This document shows positions 16,688 through 22,593 of a DNA stretch of 22,593 nt, in pieces (within the stretch, counting starts at the first letter, position 1; each line of letters begins with the position of its first letter). The notes below the pieces were generated by a model that was not told the origin of the DNA, did not search any database, and saw nothing but the letters and a program-made list of their open reading frames with translations. The translations under genes and the position numbers were made by a program. The stretch covers positions 1 through 22,593 of the forward strand of contig JAQULD010000008.1 of the NCBI GenBank assembly GCA_028719045.1, written 5' to 3'. The stretch comes from Candidatus Omnitrophota bacterium (lineage in GTDB: Bacteria > Omnitrophota > Koll11 > Gygaellales > Profunditerraquicolaceae).

Positions 16688-18013
16688 TTAATCCGCTCCT
16701 TCTCCGTCATGCACTACTTCCGGCCCGGCTTTACGTTTGCGTACGATCACCCTCTTAAGCGGCACGAATTTATCTATTAGAGATTTGTTATTCACCGCGT
16801 TTAGCTGTTTGAACAAAAATTCGAATTTCGCTTCTATTTCAGCGGCGATGGCGTCCCTTGTTTCCCGGGTAAGGCCCATTATTTCTTTCTTGAACGGCCC
16901 AAGCGCCTTTTTACGGCTGGTATAAAAGAACTGCTCGTCGGTCTGGCCTTCTTTTCTTTCCGAAACCGCGTTTACCTTAAGCCATTCGTAAATCTTATTT
17001 TTTAACTCCACGGGAAAATGTTTGCTGTCATATATCATATTCTGGAATTCAGTCGCCAGATGCACTTCCGCGGTCTCGCATTCCGCGAATTTATGAAAAG
17101 CCTCGGAAGGCAAAGTGGAAGCCCCGTGCTGCACGGCTCCCCCCAAACCGAATTCTTTTCTGGCCAATTCAGAAAGGGTCCTTAAAGTTTCAAAATCAAG
17201 TTTTACCTGGGCTATAGTGCCGTCAGGCAGCACCACGCCTCCGTGCGAGGTGCCGGTCTGCACCGAAATCTTGCTTATGCCGACCAAGCCTTTGCGTAAT
17301 CTTTCCCTGTAACCTTCCATAAAGCAGCGCAGGTCTTCGGGCGTGGAATTCTGATGGCCGACTTCCCCGATCTCGCCCCCTACGGAAACAGTAATTCCTT
17401 TAGGTTCGATACGGCGGATAAACTGGGTAAGTTTGGCGCATACCTCAAAATTAGCAAACTGCTGTTTTTTTACTTCCGGCTTGGACAAATCCACCAGGGT
17501 GGAAGAATCGATATCGATATTATAGAAACCCGCCGCCACCGCGTCTTCGATCAGGGCCTGAAGGGTGTCTATTTCTTTCTGCGGGTCCTCTTTGTATTTT
17601 TTGGCGTTAGCCTGGGTATGGTCTGCCTGTATAAACACCGGACCGCTGTAACCTTCTTTTATCGCCGCGGCCAGTATGACGCTTGCGTATTCCACCGGCG
17701 GCTGAGCGGTATAGCCCATCTCGGATTTTGCGATCTCAAAAATGAACGCACCGGAATTATTCCTTTTGGCCACCCTGAACATTGCCCTGGCCAGGTCGTA
17801 AGTCATGCTTCTTAAATTAAAAGCCGGGACTGTAAAACCCTTGAATTCATTCCTTCCCCTCGCCATGTAAAATTCATGGATACTGGAAGGATAAATACCC
17901 TTTTTATAGGCGATATCGTGTATTTTCTTGGCTAATTTTTTCTTAGCCTCCATATCGTCGTTATTGATCAGGTCCATTACTAACTTATCGATATCCACAG
18001 GTCTTCTTCCCAT
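16688..18013 (-). CDS. fba: Class II fructose-bisphosphate aldolase family protein, long form
   Basis: This 441-residue protein belongs to the zinc-dependent class II aldolase family, which splits fructose 1,6-bisphosphate into triose phosphates. Expected residues are present: Asp131 and His132 (FIQADHTQ), IDIDSSTL at 166-173, Glu214 (GGEIGEVGH), His257 (TGTSHGGV) and His296 (VQHGAST), consistent with catalytic Asp and the zinc ligands. It is longer than common members (about 280-360): some 45 residues precede the VPAFNLRSM motif, and about 140 follow the last histidine. The neighbouring pfkA makes the natural substrate, so a glycolytic role is most likely; tagatose-type or other ketose-bisphosphate aldolase activity remains possible. 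A ribosome site AGAGGA lies seven bases before the ATG. Confidence 0.88.
   Translation of the reverse strand: MGRRPVDIDKLVMDLINNDDMEAKKKLAKKIHDIAYKKGIYPSSIHEFYMARGRNEFKGFTVPAFNLRSMTYDLARAMFRVAKRNNSGAFIFEIAKSEMGYTAQPPVEYASVILAAAIKEGYSGPVFIQADHTQANAKKYKEDPQKEIDTLQALIEDAVAAGFYNIDIDSSTLVDLSKPEVKKQQFANFEVCAKLTQFIRRIEPKGITVSVGGEIGEVGHQNSTPEDLRCFMEGYRERLRKGLVGISKISVQTGTSHGGVVLPDGTIAQVKLDFETLRTLSELARKEFGLGGAVQHGASTLPSEAFHKFAECETAEVHLATEFQNMIYDSKHFPVELKNKIYEWLKVNAVSERKEGQTDEQFFYTSRKKALGPFKKEIMGLTRETRDAIAAEIEAKFEFLFKQLNAVNNKSLIDKFVPLKRVIVRKRKAGPEVVHDGEGAD
16696..16701 (-). promoter_or_regulatory. Ribosome binding site deciding the ilvD start
   Basis: AAGGAG on the minus strand, nine bases before ATG 16686 and inside the last codons of fba. 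It lies downstream of the alternative ATG at 16710, which argues for the shorter start. Confidence 0.75.
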
Positions 18014-18037
18014 TAATTTATCCTCTCTTTGCTTGTC

Positions 18038-18076
18038 GGTAAATTATCCCGGCGTCTTATGCCGGGACTAGTTACC
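18038..18076 (-). other. Two-tier hairpin in the pfkA-fba gap
   Basis: Immediately after the pfkA stop codon the transcript can fold into a 5-bp outer stem (GGTAA with TTACC, 18072-18076 and 18038-18042), a symmetric 4x4 internal loop, and a perfect 7-bp inner stem TCCCGGC/GCCGGGA (18061-18067 with 18047-18053) closed by a 7-base loop. No U-tract follows on either strand, so it is not a normal intrinsic terminator. It could mark an RNA processing or stability point, or have no role. The ribosome site of fba follows it. Confidence 0.55.
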
Positions 18077-19042
18077 TTACGTTAATACCTTTATCAAATC
18101 GCAGAAAACTTCCACATTTAATTCTTTCTTCTTTATGGCCTGCTCAAAATCCACCAGGACTATTTCCCCGTTTTTACAGCTGACCGCTTTATCTATTTTC
18201 CCTTCAAGTAAACAATCCACCGCGGCCTTCCCCAGCCTCAAAGCCATGGTGCGGCTGAAAGCCGTGGGCCTGCCGCCTCTCTGGACGTGGCCGAGCACCA
18301 CCGCGCGCGTCTCAAGTCCGGACAGCTGCGTTATTTTTTTAGCGATATCAACCGCGGAAGCTGCTCCTTCCGCGACCACAATGATCCAGCTCATCTTGCC
18401 CCGCAAATTTCCCTCGACAATAGCGTGGCAGATATCTTCCAGGTCGAATTTCTTCTCCGGGATGATCACGTCTTCGCAGCCTGCGCCAAGGGCGACCTGC
18501 AAAGCGATATATCCTGAATCCCTTCCCATCACTTCCACCACGAACACCCGCTCCATGGAAGTCGCGGTATCGCGGATATTATCGATAGCGGAAAGCGCGG
18601 TATTTACCGCGGTATCCGAGCCTATTGTAATATCGATCCCGTTTATGTCGTTGTCTATCGAAGCGGGGATCCCTACGCAAGGCACGTCATATTCCTTGTA
18701 AAATTTATGCGCCGCGGTAAAAGAACCGTTGCCGCCTATCACGACCAGCGCGTCAATGGCGTTCTTTTTCACGGTTTCATACGCCCGGCGCTGGCCTTCT
18801 TCGGCCATAAATTGCAGGCACCTGGCTGTTTTCAAAATCGTCCCGCCTTGGTTAATGATGCCGGAAACAGAACGGCGGTCAAGGTCTTTAAGCTCTTCAT
18901 TAATGAGCCCCCACCATCCCCGGAATACGCCCATGACTTCCAGTTTATTGTTTATGGCGTAACGCACGGTGCTTCTGATCGCCGCGTTCATGCCGGGAGC
19001 GTCTCCGCCGGTGGTCATCACCGCAATTTTTTTTATAGACAT
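18077..19042 (-). CDS. pfkA: 6-phosphofructokinase
   Basis: This 321-residue enzyme phosphorylates fructose 6-phosphate to the 1,6-bisphosphate, the committed step of glycolysis. The nucleotide loop TGGDAPGMNAAIR is at 11-23. PASIDNDINGIDITIG (126-141) holds the catalytic Asp130, Arg165 and MGRDSG at 172-177 bind fructose 6-phosphate, and LGHVQRGGRPTAFSR lies near residue 250. The loop GGNGS (103-107) keeps the Gly typical of ATP users and PAS lacks the Lys of pyrophosphate enzymes, so ATP is the likely donor; however Asn105 replaces the usual Asp. The ATG follows the DUF4139 stop directly (TAAATG), with GAGGGG upstream. The aldolase gene follows, so the two consecutive glycolytic steps are linked. 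Confidence 0.93.
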   Translation of the reverse strand: MSIKKIAVMTTGGDAPGMNAAIRSTVRYAINNKLEVMGVFRGWWGLINEELKDLDRRSVSGIINQGGTILKTARCLQFMAEEGQRRAYETVKKNAIDALVVIGGNGSFTAAHKFYKEYDVPCVGIPASIDNDINGIDITIGSDTAVNTALSAIDNIRDTATSMERVFVVEVMGRDSGYIALQVALGAGCEDVIIPEKKFDLEDICHAIVEGNLRGKMSWIIVVAEGAASAVDIAKKITQLSGLETRAVVLGHVQRGGRPTAFSRTMALRLGKAAVDCLLEGKIDKAVSCKNGEIVLVDFEQAIKKKELNVEVFCDLIKVLT

Positions 19043-20737
19043 TTAAAGCCCCTCGACCTGCATTTCTCTCGGGTTTTCCACGGTATAGCTATAAATGATT
19101 TCTTTCTTCTCTTTCGGAGCCAATTCCAATTCCCATAACCAGACGCCTTTTCTGTCTTTCCAATCCTTTACTTTTGGCTCAAGGGAAACCTGCCCCATTT
19201 TTATCCTTATCCTGTCATCTTCCGAAACCGGCATTGCTTCGAACAGCTTGACCTTGGCTTTCTTCGATTTATAATTTTCCACGGTAAGCTTGTATTTAAA
19301 ATTAGTGCGTTTTACGGGAGAAGGGATGTTGCCGATTATGGTCTCATCCACTTTTTTCTCTATCTGTTCTCTCTTTATCTTCACATTTTCATCGGCTCCC
19401 AGGTAAAGGTCAAACGCCTCTCCCGGTCCGGTATTATCTATGCCGGAAGTGCCGACGAAATCCCCGTCAAGGAAAATATTCACCCTGCCCGCTAACAGCT
19501 GCAGGTCTTTGGCATTGGTCACGCGGCTGCCTAAAAATGCGGATTGGACCGCGCGCGGATAACTGGAATATTCAAAATCAGCCTTTAAAAGCTGCGCAGA
19601 AACGGGCAATTTGCTTTCAACCCCGTCCGCTTTCACATCCACCTTACGCGGCATCTTATAGACGACAGCTATCCCCTTTTGTTCCGGTTCACTGTACCTG
19701 GGAGCTTCCGCAGGAAGAAGCATGGATGCTTCCTCTTTTAAAGCGCCGGCATCTAATGCTTCCTTGTTGAACGCCATGCTTTGAGCCGCCATTTTCCTTT
19801 TCATAGGAGCGCCCATGAATTCATTATCCGCCATGCGCGGCTGGTACGGCCTTAAAAACCAGGGACTGACATAAGGCATTCTTCCGCCTATAGACGGCTT
19901 TGCCGTGGATAAAAACATTTCGACCCCCTGCCAGTCTTCCCCCGTGAACTGGCGCACGATGCCGTAAGAAACAAATTCCACCTGCGATTTCTCAAAATCA
20001 GCCCTGGCGTCATAAAGAGGCTGCCAGGAGGCGCCTCCCACAAGATAAGAAGCGTTCAAATTAAGGCTGCCGGCTTTTAAAACTTCGACATCTACTATAA
20101 TAGAGCGTTTTACTTTCTCCACGGGCCCGGAAACCTGGGAAAGCTGGCGCTTTAAAACATCTATTCTCTCCCTGGCGTCCCGTACCTTTAACTCGCAGTC
20201 CATAACCGCGGAATAATTATCCCGGAATTTAGCGTCCAAAAACTTCAAGGTATCGTCAAGGTCTTTCACGGAAGGGGATTTTGTAACCAGGTCTTTGGGG
20301 ATCTGGCTGCCGGAAAACAGCTTTATGGAATCAAGAAAACCTTTTTCATCCAAAAGCGCGGATTTCAGATTGTTTAATCCTTTGATCTGGTCTTCCAGGT
20401 TTTGTATCTCATCTTTGAGCTGTTTGATCTTTTCAGAAGGCACTTCTTTCAGGTATTCTCTCTTCAACTGCGCGCCTTCAATCCTTACCTGAGCCTCGCC
20501 TTCAGCGGAAACTTTTAAAGAGTTCTCATCAACTTCAGGGAGAATATCGGGAAAAGTCACCTTATAGTCTCCGGCGCTTAATTTAAGCTGCGCCTGACGG
20601 GTAATCATCGCCGAATCAGGGTATACGGTAACCTGGGCAATGCGCGATTCCGCGGTAACATCCGCCGCGAACACCTGAGCGTTGCAAAAACACAGTACCA
20701 AAGTAAACAATACAGAAACGGTAACCCGAAGATTCAT
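19043..20737 (-). CDS. Exported DUF4139 (mucoidy inhibitor MuiA-like) protein
   Basis: This secreted protein has about 564 residues from the ATG at 20737, chosen because AAGGGAG lies six bases upstream and a signal peptide follows at once (residues 1-24, likely cut after VFA); an earlier ATG at 20788 would hide that signal. An N-terminal DUF4140-like beta domain begins with AQVTVYPDSAMITRQAQL. A coiled coil spans about 75-195. The DUF4139 domain follows with LNASYLVGGASWQPLYDARADF and VEFVSYGIVRQFTGEDWQGVEMFLSTAKP, and later the GEAFDLYLGADENVKIKREQ part. A Met/Ala-rich linker lies near residues 300-350. The family name comes from a report linking a relative to suppression of mucoidy; the molecular function is unknown. 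It lies between ahcY and pfkA. Confidence 0.88.
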   Translation of the reverse strand: MNLRVTVSVLFTLVLCFCNAQVFAADVTAESRIAQVTVYPDSAMITRQAQLKLSAGDYKVTFPDILPEVDENSLKVSAEGEAQVRIEGAQLKREYLKEVPSEKIKQLKDEIQNLEDQIKGLNNLKSALLDEKGFLDSIKLFSGSQIPKDLVTKSPSVKDLDDTLKFLDAKFRDNYSAVMDCELKVRDARERIDVLKRQLSQVSGPVEKVKRSIIVDVEVLKAGSLNLNASYLVGGASWQPLYDARADFEKSQVEFVSYGIVRQFTGEDWQGVEMFLSTAKPSIGGRMPYVSPWFLRPYQPRMADNEFMGAPMKRKMAAQSMAFNKEALDAGALKEEASMLLPAEAPRYSEPEQKGIAVVYKMPRKVDVKADGVESKLPVSAQLLKADFEYSSYPRAVQSAFLGSRVTNAKDLQLLAGRVNIFLDGDFVGTSGIDNTGPGEAFDLYLGADENVKIKREQIEKKVDETIIGNIPSPVKRTNFKYKLTVENYKSKKAKVKLFEAMPVSEDDRIRIKMGQVSLEPKVKDWKDRKGVWLWELELAPKEKKEIIYSYTVENPREMQVEGL

Positions 20738-20743
20738 AATAAT

Positions 20744-20750
20744 CTCCCTT
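20744..20750 (-). promoter_or_regulatory. Ribosome binding site deciding the DUF4139 gene start
   Basis: AAGGGAG on the minus strand, six bases before ATG 20737, which begins the signal peptide. Confidence 0.75.
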
Positions 20751-20802
20751 CTCCTGTACCAGCAGGACATTCGCGCAATGTTCCACATAAGCGCGGATGA
20801 CG

Positions 20803-22059
20803 TTAAGTTCCCATCTCCCAGCTGGCTAAATATTTCTTCTGCTCGGCAGTCAGGGTATCGATCTTGATACCCATGGACTTTAATTTCAGAAAAGCGATAT
20901 TTTTATCTATATCCTGAGGCACCGGATAAACATTATTCTTCAATTGCTTGTGGTTCTTGCTCATGTATTCCGCGGAAAGCGCTTGGTTGGCAAAAGACAT
21001 ATCCATGACCGAAGCAGGATGGCCCTCGGCGGCAGCGAGGTTAATAAGGCGCCCTTCTCCCAGCAAATAAATCCTGCGGCCGCTGCCCAATGTGTATTCT
21101 TCCACAAAATCGCGGATCGTCCTTGTCTTTTTGCTTAATTTCTTAAGCGCAGGGATATCGATCTCCACGTTGAAATGCCCGGAGTTGGCGACAATCGCGC
21201 CGTCTTTCATACTGCTGAAATGTTCCCCGCGTATTACATTTATATCCCCGGTGACGGTAACAAATACATCCCCTATCTTTGCCGCTTCCTTAATAGGCAT
21301 TACTTCATAACCGTCCATGCTCGCTTCGATAGCGCGTAAAGGATCTACCTCTACGACAATTACCCGCGAAGCCATGCCTTTAGCCCTCATGGCGACCCCT
21401 CTGCCGCACCAGCCGTAGCCGCAGACAACGAAAGCCGCGCCCGCCAGCAGCTTATTGGTAGCGCGCACTATCCCGTCCAGGGTGGACTGGCCTGTGCCAT
21501 AGCGGTTATCAAAGAAATGTTTTGTCTGGGCGTCGTTCACGGCTATTATAGGGTAACGCAATTTCCCCTCTTCAGCGAGCGCCTTTAGCCTTATAACTCC
21601 GGTAGTGGTTTCCTCCGTGCCGCCGATAATATTACTATGCTGGCTCTGAGGGCGCTTATGAATAGTGCTGACCAAATCCGCTCCGTCGTCCATGGTTATT
21701 TCCGGTTTTACCGCCAGGCACGATACCATGTGTTTGTAATAAGTAGCCGTGTCCTCGCCTTTTATGGAAAATACCGGGATTTTCAGGTCCCTGGCCAGAG
21801 ACGCAGCCACATCATCCTGGGTAGAGAGAGGATTTGAGGCGCAAAGAGCGATATCCGCTCCGCCTGCTTTTAACGCTTCCATAAGGACCGCGGTTTCGGT
21901 AGTAACATGCAGGCAGCAGGAAATTTTCAATCCTTTCAAAGGCTTTTCTTTGCCGAAACGCTCTGTTATAAGCCTTAAAACGGGCATGTTGTTGCGCGCC
22001 CATTCGATCCTTAAAGCGCCCTTCTTGGATAATTTGATGTCTTTGACGTCATAGTTCAT
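20803..22059 (-). CDS. ahcY: Adenosylhomocysteinase (S-adenosylhomocysteine hydrolase)
   Basis: This enzyme splits S-adenosylhomocysteine into adenosine and homocysteine, removing the inhibitory by-product of methyl transfer. The ATG at 22059 (418 residues) is preferred over a TTG at 22083 because GGAG lies seven bases upstream and the family start follows. Motifs are [13 protein letters not shown] (from 51), [14 protein letters not shown] (73-86), MDDGADL (123-129), [18 protein letters not shown] (175-192) with catalytic Lys180 and Asp184, and the NAD loop CGYGWCGRG (213-221). It has the shorter archaeal/Thermotoga-like form and ends in SWEMGT rather than the KYRY-type tail of long forms. 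It follows metK by 35 bases, so SAM synthesis and SAH removal are co-expressed. Confidence 0.96.
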   Translation of the reverse strand: MNYDVKDIKLSKKGALRIEWARNNMPVLRLITERFGKEKPLKGLKISCCLHVTTETAVLMEALKAGGADIALCASNPLSTQDDVAASLARDLKIPVFSIKGEDTATYYKHMVSCLAVKPEITMDDGADLVSTIHKRPQSQHSNIIGGTEETTTGVIRLKALAEEGKLRYPIIAVNDAQTKHFFDNRYGTGQSTLDGIVRATNKLLAGAAFVVCGYGWCGRGVAMRAKGMASRVIVVEVDPLRAIEASMDGYEVMPIKEAAKIGDVFVTVTGDINVIRGEHFSSMKDGAIVANSGHFNVEIDIPALKKLSKKTRTIRDFVEEYTLGSGRRIYLLGEGRLINLAAAEGHPASVMDMSFANQALSAEYMSKNHKQLKNNVYPVPQDIDKNIAFLKLKSMGIKIDTLTAEQKKYLASWEMGT

Positions 22060-22066
22060 AAGCGTT

Positions 22067-22070
22067 CTCC
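22067..22070 (-). promoter_or_regulatory. Ribosome binding site deciding the ahcY start
   Basis: GGAG on the minus strand, seven bases before ATG 22059. It lies inside the reading that would begin at TTG 22083, which favours the ATG. Confidence 0.65.
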
Positions 22071-22094
22071 ACGTTAAATTCAAATGTCATTTAT

Positions 22095-22593
22095 TTATAA
22101 TTTAGCTGCTTGTTTCTTCAAAACAGCCGCTTTATCAGTGCTTTCCCAGATGAATTCAGGTTCTGTCCTGCCGAAATGCCCGTAACAAGCTGTCTTTTTG
22201 TAAATCGGACGGCGCAGGTCCAATGTTTTTATTATCCCTCTAGGGGTGAGGTCGAAATTTTCCCGAATAAGCTTCACGAATTTCTCTTCAGAAAGTTTTC
22301 CGGAGCCGAAGGTATCGACAAAAATCGATAACGGATCAGCATAACCTATAACATAGGACAATTGCACCAGGAATTTATCCGCCAGACCCGCGTCAACCAT
22401 ATTTTTAGCGATATAACGGCACATGTAAGCTGCGGAACGGTCAACCTTGGTCGGGTCTTTTCCTGAAAAAGCTCCGCCGCCATGAGGCACTACACCGCCG
22501 TAAGTATCCACAATAATCTTCCTGCCGGTCATGCCCGTGTCGGATTGGGGTCCGCCGATAAGGAATTTTCCCGTCTGGTTAACATAATATTTT
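22095..22593 (-). CDS. metK: S-adenosylmethionine synthetase, C-terminal part
   Basis: The 5' part is beyond the right edge; about 165 C-terminal residues are seen. The enzyme makes S-adenosylmethionine from methionine and [27 protein letters not shown] is the family signature, followed by [28 protein letters not shown], the phosphate- and metal-binding segment with its conserved Lys residues. The end [26 protein letters not shown] is also typical. The open frame continues upstream to the window edge without interruption, so an internal ATG at 22532 is not the start. ahcY follows after 35 bases, giving the methyl-cycle pair metK-ahcY. Any SAM riboswitch would be upstream and out of view. Confidence 0.96.
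   Translation of the reverse strand, partial: KYYVNQTGKFLIGGPQSDTGMTGRKIIVDTYGGVVPHGGGAFSGKDPTKVDRSAAYMCRYIAKNMVDAGLADKFLVQLSYVIGYADPLSIFVDTFGSGKLSEEKFVKLIRENFDLTPRGIIKTLDLRRPIYKKTACYGHFGRTEPEFIWESTDKAAVLKKQAAKL

Noticed and set aside
20765..20783. Short inverted repeat (ACATT-CGCGC-AATGT core) between ahcY and the DUF4139 gene
   Set aside because: The stem is only about seven pairs with a wobble and no U-tract follows, so neither a terminator nor an operator can be supported.
22049..22090. 13-codon upstream reading frame overlapping the ahcY start (ATG at 22090, TGA at 22049)
   Set aside because: It could in principle be a leader peptide, but it lacks a ribosome site and has no regulatory codon run or attenuator hairpin, so chance is the simpler explanation.
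1..22593. CRISPR array, transposase, integrase, toxin-antitoxin, tRNA or rRNA
   Set aside because: No repeated spacer pattern, terminal inverted repeats, mobile-element proteins or RNA gene signatures were found on either strand.

Overview
This 22.6 kb window looks like chromosomal DNA from an anaerobic or fermentative bacterium. GC content looks moderate, and coding is very dense. The lineage is uncertain. A Minf_1886-family gene, a ferredoxin-dependent 2-oxoacid oxidoreductase (porGDA) and a short archaeal/Thermotoga-type adenosylhomocysteinase together suggest a PVC-related or candidate phylum such as Omnitrophota. That is inference; no rRNA or marker gene is present to settle it.

Every gene I can support is on the minus strand, so transcription runs from position 22593 towards 1. 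Reading in that direction, the first block (22593 to 8697) is a nearly gapless run: metK (3' part), ahcY, a secreted MuiA/DUF4139 protein, pfkA, class II fba, ilvD, ilvB, ilvN, ilvC, leuA, aroE and a prepilin peptidase. It joins the S-adenosylmethionine cycle, upper glycolysis, branched-chain amino acid synthesis from pyruvate, one shikimate-pathway step and pilin maturation. Genes overlap or lie within about 65 bp of each other, and no U-tract terminator is visible. A structured hairpin fills most of the pfkA-fba gap.

The second block (8634 to 1221) is a chain of housekeeping and small genes: ttcA, rmuC, a small TM2-like membrane protein, a DUF167/YggU protein, pgeF, cutA, ccdA, a TlpA-like thioredoxin, pncB, a Minf_1886 protein, an unrecognised four-helix membrane protein, a pyridoxamine-oxidase-like flavoprotein and ebfC. 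Two internal promoters here (before rmuC and cutA) place an extended -10 box exactly six bases before the start codon, which predicts leaderless mRNAs.

The third block (1195 to 1) begins with a near-consensus promoter and holds porG, porD and the start of porA. It would oxidise pyruvate or a branched-chain 2-oxoacid with ferredoxin; the beta subunit should lie beyond the window.

I see no CRISPR array, mobile element, tRNA, rRNA, phage gene or defence system, and nothing that amounts to a clearly new system. The most interesting details are within known families: acidic residues at the cofactor-specificity position of both ketol-acid reductoisomerase and shikimate dehydrogenase (suggesting NAD(H) rather than NADP(H)), an Asp-to-Asn change in the PfkA active-site loop, an oversized class II aldolase, and the paired leaderless promoters. 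No gene-free stretch exceeds about 92 bases.
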